Shown in pieces: positions 1 through 5,377 of a stretch of DNA of 8,895 nt; position 1 is the stretch's first letter; each line of letters starts with the position of its first letter. The position numbers were made by a program, and so were the translations under genes. Below the pieces are notes generated by a model that saw nothing but the letters and a program-made list of their open reading frames with translations, did not search any database and was not told the origin of the DNA. This DNA is from Candidatus Muproteobacteria bacterium RIFCSPHIGHO2_01_FULL_65_16 (GTDB lineage: Bacteria; Pseudomonadota; Gammaproteobacteria; Acidiferrobacterales; Sulfurifustaceae): the NCBI GenBank assembly GCA_001785175.1, contig MFSY01000036.1, positions 1 through 8,895 on the forward strand, written 5' to 3'.

Positions 1-1048
1 CCATTACATACTGCGTAATGCGGCTGCGGGCGTTATCACCATCCGCTGAGAGGACCCACCACTTGATGCTCACTGCTCCATCCCGGAAAGTGAGTACGGC
101 GGAGCGCTGATATTCTGTGTGTTCCCCTTGTGTTAGAAGGCGGTGATTTCCGGTAACCGTTCGTGTGGTGGAACTCTTACCTTTTCTTGCGTCTTCAATC
201 AGAAAAGGCAGGACGGGGTCGAACAGGTAGTTGTGAACGAGGAACCAAAGAGACCCTGTAGGCGCAGTCATTACAGCCGAGTACTTGCCAACCTCCATCG
301 TGTAATGACGGACCAGTGTTCCAGACGGAAACTCCTTCTCTGGAAGATCAACCACAATGGGACAACCGTTTGCATGGTCCACCATAAATTCGTAGACGCC
401 GTGCTTGTCGACGTTGGGATCGCCAGGATTAAACCGAACGATGGTGAAACTGAACGGCTGAGACTTGCCGTCCATCTTCGTTTTGCGAGAGAAGATCGCC
501 GTAAAAGGAGCATATGCAAGGGCGGTAGAGCCACCTTGCCCGAAAGCTCCAGCCAAGAAAAGCTTCCGGAGCTTCCGGTTCTTATTCAGGCTAAGAATTG
601 AATCGCCAAACTCCTCTGGAAGGATGCCGACCCCGTGGTCCCTAATGTCCACAGTTGGCTTGTCCTCACGATCCGAATCCCGCAGCGTAATTTGGACCCT
701 AGACGAGATATCGTCGATTTTTCTTAGGGCGTCCTTTTTGAGGTTGCCAAGTTTTCCTTCCTTAATTCCGAACCACTTCTCAACGGCTGTCCTAGGTGAT
801 GTGAGGTGCGCTGGCTGTCCCTTTTCGATCCACTCAAGATCAAGGACTGCGTCAATTGCATTAGTGACTCGCTCAATCACCCCCGCAGCAGGATCACTTC
901 CCAAGTTAATGATAGCGAGGTTGTTGTCGTTATCGCCGACTGGCTTCCAGGCAACCCGGGTGCCGCTGTCCTGAATCTCAGAGATGATTTCTACGAGATC
1001 TTTAACAGTAGTAACCTCAAGGAGGCGGCTAGCGACAGTTGCTTTCAT
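1..1048 (-). CDS. GHKL-type ATPase, partial (C-terminus beyond left edge)
   Basis: An open frame runs leftward from an ATG at 1048 to the window edge with no stop: 349 complete codons. An in-frame TAA lies just upstream and no other ATG intervenes, so this start is well fixed. The GHKL (Bergerat) ATP-binding elements appear in order. The N-box is ERVTNAIDA (residues 59-67, with E59, N63 and D66). The G1 box is DHGVGI (137-142), and a glycine-rich G2-like lid is GAFGQGG (167-173). These place it with the Hsp90/MutL/MORC/histidine-kinase ATPases. I see no histidine-kinase H-box or membrane segment, so a MORC/MutL-like or defence-associated ATPase is more likely than a sensor kinase. That last step is inference. 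It follows a small co-directional ORF (1145-1330) by about 100 nt. Base composition is lower in GC than in thiC. The C-terminal domain, which would decide the function, is not visible. Confidence 0.85.
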   Translation of the reverse strand, partial: MKATVASRLLEVTTVKDLVEIISEIQDSGTRVAWKPVGDNDNNLAIINLGSDPAAGVIERVTNAIDAVLDLEWIEKGQPAHLTSPRTAVEKWFGIKEGKLGNLKKDALRKIDDISSRVQITLRDSDREDKPTVDIRDHGVGILPEEFGDSILSLNKNRKLRKLFLAGAFGQGGSTALAYAPFTAIFSRKTKMDGKSQPFSFTIVRFNPGDPNVDKHGVYEFMVDHANGCPIVVDLPEKEFPSGTLVRHYTMEVGKYSAVMTAPTGSLWFLVHNYLFDPVLPFLIEDARKGKSSTTRTVTGNHRLLTQGEHTEYQRSAVLTFRDGAVSIKWWVLSADGDNARSRITQYVM

Positions 1049-1087
1049 TGGAGCCCTCAGCAGAAGTCTCAGTTAAAGTTTAGTTTG

Positions 1088-1108
1088 CGGGGTCAGGCTT
1101 GCAATAAC
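1088..1108. repeat. Possible end of a REP/RAYT-type dispersed repeat
   Basis: The minus strand reads TTGCAAGCCTGACCCCG here, between the small ORF and the GHKL ATPase gene. GCCTGACCCC-type strings are common in dispersed intergenic repeats associated with REP-transposase (IS200-like) genes in proteobacteria. Only this one copy is present and no transposase is in the window. The call rests on resemblance alone. Confidence 0.25.
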
Positions 1109-1144
1109 ACATTGCCGAAAGACGCTCGCGCCTTCTTGAACACT

Positions 1145-1330
1145 TCATCGGCGGGAATGAAATAATCGATAAGCCGCGACAACAATGTTCTCAAAAGTTG
1201 TTGGAATGCTGCGCTGGATGAGAGCATTCAGGGCAAACGCGGCCAAACCGGTGAGATCAACGCTCTCGTAGAGCGAACTGTCGTAAGCGACGAGATCGCT
1301 GAGAATCGCTGGCGAGTTAGTTTCCTGCAT
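1145..1330 (-). CDS. Small hypothetical protein, probably a truncated helical/winged-helix protein
   Basis: A 61-residue frame starts at ATG 1330, 31 nt after the stop of the PIN toxin gene and on the same strand. The peptide begins MQETNSPAILSDLVAYDSSL and contains PTTFENIVVAAYRLF before ending abruptly in HSRR. It has normal hydrophobic patterning with predicted helices and reads like the N-terminal part of a folded domain, possibly winged-helix, that has lost its C-terminus. The last third is overlapped by another open frame that continues to 1093 (MLSSSAAF...GNVLLQA), which suggests a frameshift near 1150-1180. No clear Shine-Dalgarno sequence is seen. Its position just ahead of the GHKL ATPase suggests the two belong together, but I cannot name the family. 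It could also be a degenerate remnant. Confidence 0.5.
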   Translation of the reverse strand: MQETNSPAILSDLVAYDSSLYESVDLTGLAAFALNALIQRSIPTTFENIVVAAYRLFHSRR

Positions 1331-1361
1331 TTTTCGCGCGTCTCGTCGGATGAGCGCTCTT

Positions 1362-1772
1362 CTAGAGCCACAAAACTTTGATTTGGTCGTCCAATTGTTT
1401 GAACTCTTTATCTCCTGTAACCAAGTCACCTTTCTGGTCCTTCGCCAAAGCAGCGGCGAAGCAATCGGCATAGGACATACGATGTTTCGCCTTGAAACCC
1501 GCGGCGATACGAGTGAGGGGCCAATCGGCATCAATGAACTGGATACCGAGTTGCTTCAAGTCCGTGATCGCGCGTTCGGCGTCGGTCTCGGAAATTTCCC
1601 GCGCAAGGATGTACCAGATTTCCCCGGCGTTGACCGTGGTCATCAGTAGCGGGGTTCCGTGTTCGTGCGCGTCGGCGATGATCTTTGCGACTTCCGATCC
1701 GGCGCCTTCGTCGTCGAGGTAAGCCATGATGGCCCAGGAATCCAGCACCACGGCCTTGGGGCGACGGGCCAT
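1362..1772 (-). CDS. vapC: PIN-domain ribonuclease toxin, VapC family
   Basis: This 136-residue protein has the PIN-domain acidic set in order: D11 in VVLDSWAIMAYL, E51 in NAGEIWY, D103 in SYADCFAAALA and D121 in LVTGDKEF. These residues coordinate Mg2+/Mn2+ in VapC-type endoribonucleases, which cleave tRNA or rRNA to arrest translation. The length is typical. The start at ATG 1772 is preceded by AGGGAG about 8 nt upstream. The AbrB-type antitoxin gene lies 44 nt upstream on the same strand, the usual antitoxin-first order, so the pair is expected to be co-transcribed and repressed by the antitoxin-toxin complex. All catalytic acids are present, so the toxin looks intact. The RNA target cannot be read from the sequence. 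Confidence 0.92.
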   Translation of the reverse strand: MARRPKAVVLDSWAIMAYLDDEGAGSEVAKIIADAHEHGTPLLMTTVNAGEIWYILAREISETDAERAITDLKQLGIQFIDADWPLTRIAAGFKAKHRMSYADCFAAALAKDQKGDLVTGDKEFKQLDDQIKVLWL

Positions 1773-1816
1773 TTAGTGTCTCCCTACTTCGCTTCGCTGC
1801 GTTCGTCCGGTCATAA

Positions 1817-2047
1817 TCACAGCTCCCGTTCGCGTTTCTTTTCGGCCGCCAGGGCCTTGAGCAGCCCCTTCCCTTTGAAACGCCCCCGCATTACTTCAAT
1901 GAATTCACGGGTAATGGGGGTAAGAATAATCCGGTGAGTGCCCTCATCCACATCCACCTGAACGCGGGTCCCCTCCTTCATACCCAGCTTCCGCCGCACT
2001 TTCGCGGGGATAACGATCTGCCCCTTAACCGTCATGTAAGTTTCCAC
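1817..2047 (-). CDS. vapB: AbrB/SpoVT/MazE-type antitoxin (VapB-like)
   Basis: This 76-residue swapped-hairpin AbrB protein carries the signature TVKGQIVIPAKVRRKLGM at residues 6-23, followed by a short strand (RVQVDVDEG) and a basic, helical C-terminus (GRFKGKGLLKALAAEKKRER). In this class the N-terminal AbrB fold binds DNA as a dimer, and the C-terminal tail wraps the PIN toxin and blocks its active site. I chose the GTG start at 2047 because AGGGG sits 7 nt upstream (2055-2059) and because METYMTVKGQ aligns with the usual family N-terminus. An internal ATG at 2035 is the alternative. It precedes vapC by 44 nt. A good sigma70-like promoter lies just upstream at 2079-2107, facing this gene. 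Confidence 0.9.
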   Translation of the reverse strand: METYMTVKGQIVIPAKVRRKLGMKEGTRVQVDVDEGTHRIILTPITREFIEVMRGRFKGKGLLKALAAEKKREREL

Positions 2048-2078
2048 TTATGGACCCCTAGTTGGATTCTAGCTGTAA

Positions 2079-2107
2079 AGTATCCCTAAGACATATTAGT
2101 AAGTCAA
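2079..2107 (-). promoter_or_regulatory. Predicted sigma70 promoter of the vapBC-type operon
   Basis: On the minus strand a TTGACT -35 box (2102-2107) and a GATACT -10 box (2079-2084) are separated by exactly 17 nt. Transcription would start near 2072, giving a leader of about 25 nt that contains the AGGGG ribosome binding site before the GTG at 2047. Confidence 0.55.
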
Positions 2108-2215
2108 TAGTATTTATGACCTACTTTGTCGAGAATAGCCACTTTTCCAGCCACGTTTCTCATTACCGGCTCCGTCGCACGCTTGCCTGCATCCCTGCTG
2201 GCCAAAAAAATGGCC

Positions 2216-2249
2216 ATAACGCCTTGCGTTATATAACGACCGGCGTTAT
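2216..2249 (+). promoter_or_regulatory. Twin abutting 17-bp operators of the higBA pair
   Basis: Two palindromes of the same form, ATAACGC-N3-GCGTTAT, sit back to back with no gap. Operator 1 (2216-2232) is perfect in both 7-bp arms. Operator 2 (2233-2249) matches in 6 of 7 arm positions. They overlap the predicted -35 (TTGCGT, 2224-2229) and reach the -10 (TATATT, 2247-2252), so a bound HigA dimer or HigBA complex would block RNA polymerase. The assignment to HigA is inferred from position. Confidence 0.65.
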
Positions 2250-2252
2250 ATT
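2224..2252 (+). promoter_or_regulatory. Predicted higBA promoter
   Basis: TTGCGT (2224-2229) and TATATT (2247-2252) are spaced by 17 nt and embedded in the twin operators. The expected transcription start falls at about 2259, the position of the higB GTG codon. The message could therefore be leaderless, and no Shine-Dalgarno sequence is visible. Confidence 0.5.
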
Positions 2253-2258
2253 TAATAG

Positions 2259-2540
2259 GTGATCCGGAACTTTCGCGACAAGGAAACGGAGTTAATCTGG
2301 ATCGGCGATGTTTCACGCCGCCTTCCACATGATATACAGTCCGTGGCGCGGCGGAAGCTGCGTATGCTCAATAATGCGCGTGTCTTGAACGATTTGCGGG
2401 TGCCGCCAGCCAATCGGCTGGAGGCTCTGCACGGCGATCGCAAGGGGCAACACAGCATCCGAATCAACGACCAGTGGCGGATCTGCTTTCTTTGGAAAGA
2501 CGGCGATGCCTACGATGTCGAAATCGTTGATTACCACTGA
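2259..2540 (+). CDS. higB: HigB-type mRNA interferase toxin
   Basis: This 93-residue RelE-superfamily toxin is of the canonical HigB (host inhibition of growth) branch. It starts with IRNFRDKETE, has the helical stretch SVARRKLRMLNNA, the strand motif HSIRINDQWRICFLW and the characteristic ending DAYDVEIVDYH. HigB toxins enter the ribosomal A site and cut translated mRNA. The start is a GTG at 2259, chosen because the preceding bases give no other start and the family N-terminus aligns there. It ends at a TGA directly abutting the first possible ATG of higA, in toxin-first order as is normal for higBA. No frameshift or truncation is seen, so the toxin looks functional. Confidence 0.93.
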   Translation: MIRNFRDKETELIWIGDVSRRLPHDIQSVARRKLRMLNNARVLNDLRVPPANRLEALHGDRKGQHSIRINDQWRICFLWKDGDAYDVEIVDYH

Positions 2541-2558
2541 ATGAAAGAGGTGAAAACC

Positions 2559-2849
2559 ATGGCGAAGCTACCCAATATCCATCCCGGCGAGGTGCTCCTG
2601 GAAGAGTTTCTCAAGCCCATGGGGATCAGCCAAAACAAGGTCGCGCGCGAGATCGGCGTTCCGCCGCGGCGCATCAACGAGATCGTGCACGGCAAGCGCG
2701 CCGTTACTGCCGATACGGCGTTGCGGCTGGCGCAGTACTTCGGTGTGTCGCCCGAGTTCTGGATGGGTTTGCAGGCGGACTACGACCTTGAAGAGTCGCG
2801 CGGGAAGCTGGGCAGAAGGCTGGGGCAGATCAGCCGTCACGCGGCCTGA
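2559..2849 (+). CDS. higA: HigA-type XRE antitoxin
   Basis: This 96-residue helix-turn-helix antitoxin has the HigA/VapI signature HPGEVLLEEFLKPMGIS (residues 8-24). The HTH spans about residues 23-45, including NKVAREIGVPPRRINEI, and is followed by ADTALRLAQYFGVSPEFWMG, typical of the family. I prefer the ATG at 2559 because AGAGG (2546-2550) lies 8 nt upstream. An in-frame ATG at 2541, directly after the higB stop, would add six residues (MKEVKT) and has no ribosome binding site of its own. HigA neutralises HigB and represses the operon, presumably through the palindromes at 2216-2249. The gene ends convergently with the XRE gene at 2969, with the tandem repeats between them. Confidence 0.94.
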   Translation: MAKLPNIHPGEVLLEEFLKPMGISQNKVAREIGVPPRRINEIVHGKRAVTADTALRLAQYFGVSPEFWMGLQADYDLEESRGKLGRRLGQISRHAA

Positions 2850-2879
2850 TGTAACGCACCACAAATTTTGGCTGGTTAT

Positions 2880-2952
2880 CGCAAAAAACCGGGACAGATT
2901 TAATTTCCTTGCCGTCGCAAAAAAACCGGGGCAGATTTAATTTCCTTGCCGT
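2880..2952. repeat. Two tandem 36/37-bp direct repeats
   Basis: Unit 1 (2880-2915) and unit 2 (2916-2952) are adjacent and differ only by one extra A in the A-run and one a/g substitution. Each contains an A-run, CCGGG(A/G)CAGATTTAATT and TCCTTGCCGT. On the minus strand they read AATTAAATCTG(T/C)CCCGG followed by a T-run, resembling dispersed repeats seen next to REP-associated transposases in proteobacteria. They fill the gap between the convergent higA and XRE genes. No transposase is present. Confidence 0.8.
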
Positions 2953-2968
2953 GGTGGGCATCCAATCC

Positions 2969-3316
2969 TCAAGCGGCCTTCGCATGCCCCTCTCGCGGCG
3001 GTTTCGACGCAGCGATAGCCCGCGCGAGATCGCGCCGGGTGGCGCCTAACGCGAAGAGCGAGCGGATCAAAAGGTCGAGGGACACGGAAGGGTCGCCGGC
3101 CTCCATCTTGGCGATGCGGGACTGGCTGGATTGAAGCCGCTGCGCCAGGTCGCTTTGCGTCAGCTTCAGCGCTTCGCGGCGCTCGCGCAGCCGGCGGCTG
3201 AACGCGAGCTTGAGCTCGATGAAACAGGACTCCTCCGCCGACAGGCCGAGGAACTCCGCGGCGCCGCCAACCTTCCAGCCCCGCTGCGCCAGTTGCTTTC
3301 TCTTTGCCTTATTCAT
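2969..3316 (-). CDS. XRE-family helix-turn-helix regulator, probable second antitoxin
   Basis: This 115-residue protein has an N-terminal helical segment (GWKVGGAAEFLGLSAEE, residues 13-29) followed by a lambda-repressor-type HTH at about residues 50-74 (LKLTQSDLAQRLQSSQSRIA, then KMEAG). The C-terminal helix ends in a basic tail. This architecture is common among XRE antitoxins paired with RelE/ParE toxins. The start codon at 3316 lies 8 nt after the toxin stop, so the gene is almost certainly translated from the same message as the ParE-type gene. GGAGAGG lies about 20 nt upstream, rather far for a ribosome binding site, so coupling to toxin translation is likely. Whether it is antitoxin, autoregulator or both cannot be settled here, since a second antitoxin gene sits at the head of the operon. 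Confidence 0.87.
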   Translation of the reverse strand: MNKAKRKQLAQRGWKVGGAAEFLGLSAEESCFIELKLAFSRRLRERREALKLTQSDLAQRLQSSQSRIAKMEAGDPSVSLDLLIRSLFALGATRRDLARAIAASKPPREGHAKAA

Positions 3317-3324
3317 CGTCGTTG

Positions 3325-3615
3325 CTACGCGCGGCCTCTCCAGTATCCCGGCTTTCTGTACTGATGGGCCACGGCCACGATCCGCAGCGTCGGTCCCTTG
3401 AGCCGGTAGACAACGGAGAATGGGAACCGGTTCAGAACAACCCGCCGGTACGGTGCTTCGACGACGGCACCAATTTCGGGGTTTTTGTCAATCAGATCCA
3501 GCGATCTGCGGAACTCGCCTAAAAAGTCGGCGCCAAGCCCGGGAAGTCTGCTGTCGTAATACTCGACGGAATCGGTCAGCTCGCGCCCGGCTGCCGGGTG
3601 GAATTCGATTCTCAT
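3325..3615 (-). CDS. RelE/ParE-family toxin
   Basis: This 96-residue protein has the ParE/RelE fold signature. It begins with the strand MRIEFHPAA, continues with the helical pair ELTDSVEYYDSRLPGLGADF and a second helix FLGEFRRSLDLIDKNPE, and ends with the strand motifs RRVVLNRFPFSVVYR (57-71) and LRIVAVAHQYRKPGYW. The C-terminal AVAHQYRKPGYW pattern is typical of ParE-like toxins, which may poison gyrase or act as ribosome-dependent RNases. The sequence does not decide which. The ATG at 3615 follows the upstream antitoxin stop by 21 nt. AGGG directly abuts the ATG, so no well-spaced ribosome binding site exists and translational coupling is likely. It is flanked on both sides by possible antitoxins. 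Confidence 0.92.
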   Translation of the reverse strand: MRIEFHPAAGRELTDSVEYYDSRLPGLGADFLGEFRRSLDLIDKNPEIGAVVEAPYRRVVLNRFPFSVVYRLKGPTLRIVAVAHQYRKPGYWRGRA

Positions 3616-3636
3616 CCCTGAGCTTTGTGTCCAGCC

Positions 3637-3891
3637 TTACTTCTTGTTCTTCTTGAGTGCGTCGTACGCGCGACGCATCACCTCTTCCGCCGGGATGAGC
3701 TGCACCTCGCCGCGTTCGATCTCGGCATCGCGCCGTTTGGCCTCCTCCAGCCAAAGCGCCTCCCATTCCGCCTCCGAAAGCTGCTCTTCTTCTTCGTTCA
3801 GGCTCACGATGAGCGCATGGGCAAGCCGTGCCCGCTCCTCATGAGAGAGGTCCATAAGCTCCTGCTCGATTTCCTTCAGGGGGCGTACCAT
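3637..3891 (-). CDS. Putative addiction module antitoxin (Unstab_antitox / TIGR02574 type)
   Basis: This 84-residue acidic protein has a helical N-terminus (LKEIEQELMDLSHEERARLA), the motif ALIVSLNEEEE, then LSEAEWEALWLEEAKRRDAE and IERGEVQLIPAEEVMRRA. This is the classic pattern of short, labile antitoxins annotated as putative addiction module component. The stretch RDAEIERGEVQLIPAEEV is the hallmark. Such proteins normally precede a RelE/ParE toxin, as here (21-nt gap). They usually lack a recognisable DNA-binding domain, which may explain why an XRE gene follows the toxin. The ATG at 3891 has no obvious Shine-Dalgarno sequence. Confidence 0.9.
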   Translation of the reverse strand: MVRPLKEIEQELMDLSHEERARLAHALIVSLNEEEEQLSEAEWEALWLEEAKRRDAEIERGEVQLIPAEEVMRRAYDALKKNKK

Positions 3892-3897
3892 GAATTC

Positions 3898-3927
3898 AGA
3901 TTAGCTTAGCCCCGGGTTGGGTTGCAA
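3898..3927 (-). promoter_or_regulatory. Weak candidate promoter of the three-gene toxin-antitoxin operon
   Basis: On the minus strand TTGCAA (3922-3927) and TAATCT (3898-3903) are spaced by 18 nt. The start site would fall at or next to the ATG at 3891, implying a very short or absent leader. The match is modest. Transcription reading through from the Fic gene is an alternative. Confidence 0.3.
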
Positions 3928-3955
3928 ACCTCGGCGTCCTTGGCACAGGTATTTA

Positions 3956-4553
3956 TTAATGTTTCCGGGCAAATTCGGCGAATTTGCGGTAATCGCCCTT
4001 GTCCGCCGCGCGCAAGGCGTCCAGGTACGCCGCCCTAACATCCCCTTCCGGGATTCCGTGGATCCCGCCCCACGAGAAACGTGGCCTCCGCAGAACCTTC
4101 TCCAGCAACAGGTCGGTGAGGAGTCGCGCATGGCGGCCGTTCCCGTTCGGGAAGGGATGAATCAGCACCAGCCGGTGGTGAAATCGGCAGGCGATCTCGT
4201 CCGGTGGATTAAGATGCGTGCTCGATCTGCGCCTTGGTGTCCGCGCACAGGTTGCGCAACTCGACACCTATATTTTCCTTCGCTACCCCGATGTTCTTGT
4301 CGCTGGTGCGAAACCACCCCGCCCACTTCCACACCCGGCCGAACATGCGCCGATGCAGCGTGCGGACGAAGACTTCGTCCAGGATGTCTTTCAGGCGCGC
4401 GGTCTCCAGCCACTGCATCGCCTCTACGATGTTTTCCTGCTCCAGGCGATTGAGGTCCTCGCGCGTGGTGACGTGCGTGGGGATGAGCCCTTCCGACTCG
4501 TCGGGGTCGAGCGGTGTCGCGCCGTCCGTGGGTGTGGCGAGCATCGCGCTCAA
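3956..4553 (-). pseudogene. Fic/DOC-family protein (mobile mystery protein B), frameshifted
   Basis: Two overlapping frames together make one Fic protein of about 198 residues. The first (4553 to 4209) carries the family N-terminus, GLIPTHVTTREDLN and VWKWAGWFRTSDKNIGV, and stops at TAA 4209-4211 after AQIEHAS. The second continues with HLNPPDEIACRFHHRLVLI and the Fic catalytic motif HPFPNGNGRHAR (4159-4124), then RFSWGG and AAYLDALRAADKGDY, ending at TAA 3956. A single-base insertion or two-base deletion near 4209-4220 explains the break. Fic proteins transfer AMP or other groups to target proteins, and all catalytic-loop residues (H, N, GNGR) remain. The ATG at 4553 overlaps the stop of mobile mystery protein A by four bases. 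The gene may be inactive in the cell, or the break may be a sequencing or assembly error. Confidence 0.85.
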
Positions 4554-5011
4554 TCCCAGAGCGACTTCGGCATTTTGTCCAGCAACGCTGCGGCGGCGGT
4601 TTCCACGGTCTTGCCGACCTCGTCCCGCGCCAAGGCCTGATCCTCGAGCGCCATTGTGCGGGACGCGCGCGCCATGTCATGCTCGGCTTCCCGCCGGGCC
4701 TGTTTCTGCAAGGTCTGTTTGAGCGAGGTTCGCGGAACCAACGCGTACACCAGCACGCAATCCAGCGCCTCCGCAGCCCGGCGCAAGGTCTTCAGCGTGG
4801 TGGCGTCCGTTACCTCCGCCTGCTCCATGGTGGCCACGCGCATTTTGCTGACGCCGAGGCGTTTGCCGAGCTGTTGCCCGCTCATGCCGAGCGCTTCTCG
4901 GACCGCCTTGATCCAGCCCTTTTGCGGCGGCGGCATCTCGCGTAGCGATGCATACCGGAGCAGGGAAGCATCCAGGTGATCCAGGGCTAATTTCTGATAT
5001 TTCCTTGGCAT
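4550..5011 (-). CDS. Mobile mystery protein A (XRE-type regulator/antitoxin)
   Basis: This 153-residue protein has an N-terminal segment with LDHLDASLLRYASLREMPPP and KGWIKAVREALGMSGQQLG. A helix-turn-helix follows at about residues 34-63 (GVSKMRVATMEQAE), then LKTLRRAAEALDCVLVYALVP and a long charged helical tail. This is the pattern of TIGR02612, found next to mobile mystery protein B (Fic). The pair is thought to behave as a toxin-antitoxin-like mobile module, with A as DNA-binding partner. The stop overlaps the Fic start in an ATGA arrangement. The promoter region immediately upstream holds two perfect 18-bp palindromes that are natural operator candidates for this protein. The gene itself is intact although its partner is broken. 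Confidence 0.9.
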   Translation of the reverse strand: MPRKYQKLALDHLDASLLRYASLREMPPPQKGWIKAVREALGMSGQQLGKRLGVSKMRVATMEQAEVTDATTLKTLRRAAEALDCVLVYALVPRTSLKQTLQKQARREAEHDMARASRTMALEDQALARDEVGKTVETAAAALLDKMPKSLWD

Positions 5012-5015
5012 ATTT

Positions 5016-5033
5016 GTAAATATATATATTTAC
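5016..5033. promoter_or_regulatory. Operator-like perfect palindrome 1 (mobile mystery protein A)
   Basis: This is GTAAATAT-AT-ATATTTAC, an 18-bp perfect palindrome starting 5 bases upstream of the ATG at 5011. It shares both 8-bp arms with the palindrome at 5049-5066, and the centres are 33 bp apart, about three helical turns. Occupancy here would cover the translation-initiation and early transcribed region. Confidence 0.65.
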
Positions 5034-5048
5034 GTAATTATATAAAAA

Positions 5049-5066
5049 GTAAATATTAATATTTAC
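5049..5066. promoter_or_regulatory. Operator-like perfect palindrome 2 (mobile mystery protein A)
   Basis: This is GTAAATAT-TA-ATATTTAC, with arms identical to palindrome 1 and extending one further base each side (A...T). It overlaps the predicted -10 region. Two identical sites in helical phase favour specific binding by an XRE dimer over chance AT-richness. Confidence 0.65.
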
Positions 5067-5086
5067 TAAAAACATAATAATGTCAA
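5058..5086 (-). promoter_or_regulatory. Predicted promoter of the mobile mystery A/B operon
   Basis: On the minus strand a perfect TTGACA -35 (5081-5086) is followed after 17 nt by AATATT (5058-5063). A perfect TATAAT is also present nearer the gene (5037-5042), between the two palindromes, but lacks a good -35. Region 5012-5110 is strikingly AT-rich compared with everything around it. Confidence 0.5.
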
Positions 5087-5182
5087 CATAATATGTTTAC
5101 ATAAATTATGGATACAGCATGATTTTGCTGGAAAACCGAGGCGGACGGACGTTAATGCCAAGCTTAGGTCAAGGTGCGGGCG

Positions 5183-5377
5183 TCAGCGGGCTTTTTCGGC
5201 GGCCTGCGCCCGAGCAACCTCGGCCATTCGGGCCAATTCGAGTATTTCTTCCGCCCACGCCAAACGTTGTGCCGGCGTAGCCTTAAGCCAAGTCTTGAGC
5301 TGCGCCTCTTCCACGTCGTCAAACGTGACGGGCCAGAAGGGTTCGGCCGCTTTATTCGTTTTCGGATTGCTTGCCAT
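5183..5377 (-). CDS. Small hypothetical protein, partner of the nucleotidyltransferase
   Basis: This 64-residue acidic/helical protein starts at ATG 5377, with AAGGG a few bases upstream. The frame is open further upstream, but that extension lies inside the NTase gene and has no ribosome binding site. The sequence contains EPFWPVTFDDVEEAQLKTWL and TPAQRLAWAEEILELARMAE, followed by an Ala/Glu/Arg-rich tail. It overlaps the end of the NTase gene by 26 nt, which implies translational coupling. Small proteins of this type recur beside stand-alone nucleotidyltransferases. By position it could be an antitoxin or activity partner. No HEPN motif (RxxxxH) is visible, so it is not a typical HEPN partner. 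The function is unknown. Confidence 0.75.
   Translation of the reverse strand: MASNPKTNKAAEPFWPVTFDDVEEAQLKTWLKATPAQRLAWAEEILELARMAEVARAQAAEKAR

Noticed and set aside
143..974. Plus-strand open frames at 143-601 and 465-974
   Set aside because: The minus strand carries a continuous frame with clear GHKL motifs across the same stretch, so the plus-strand frames are shadows.
2199..2216. Two TGGCCA hexamers 12 bp apart upstream of higB
   Set aside because: The hexamer is short and self-complementary, so its recurrence is easily chance. The ATAACGC palindromes next to it are much stronger operator candidates.
2880..2952. CRISPR array
   Set aside because: The two repeats are directly adjacent with no spacer between them and no cas gene is present.
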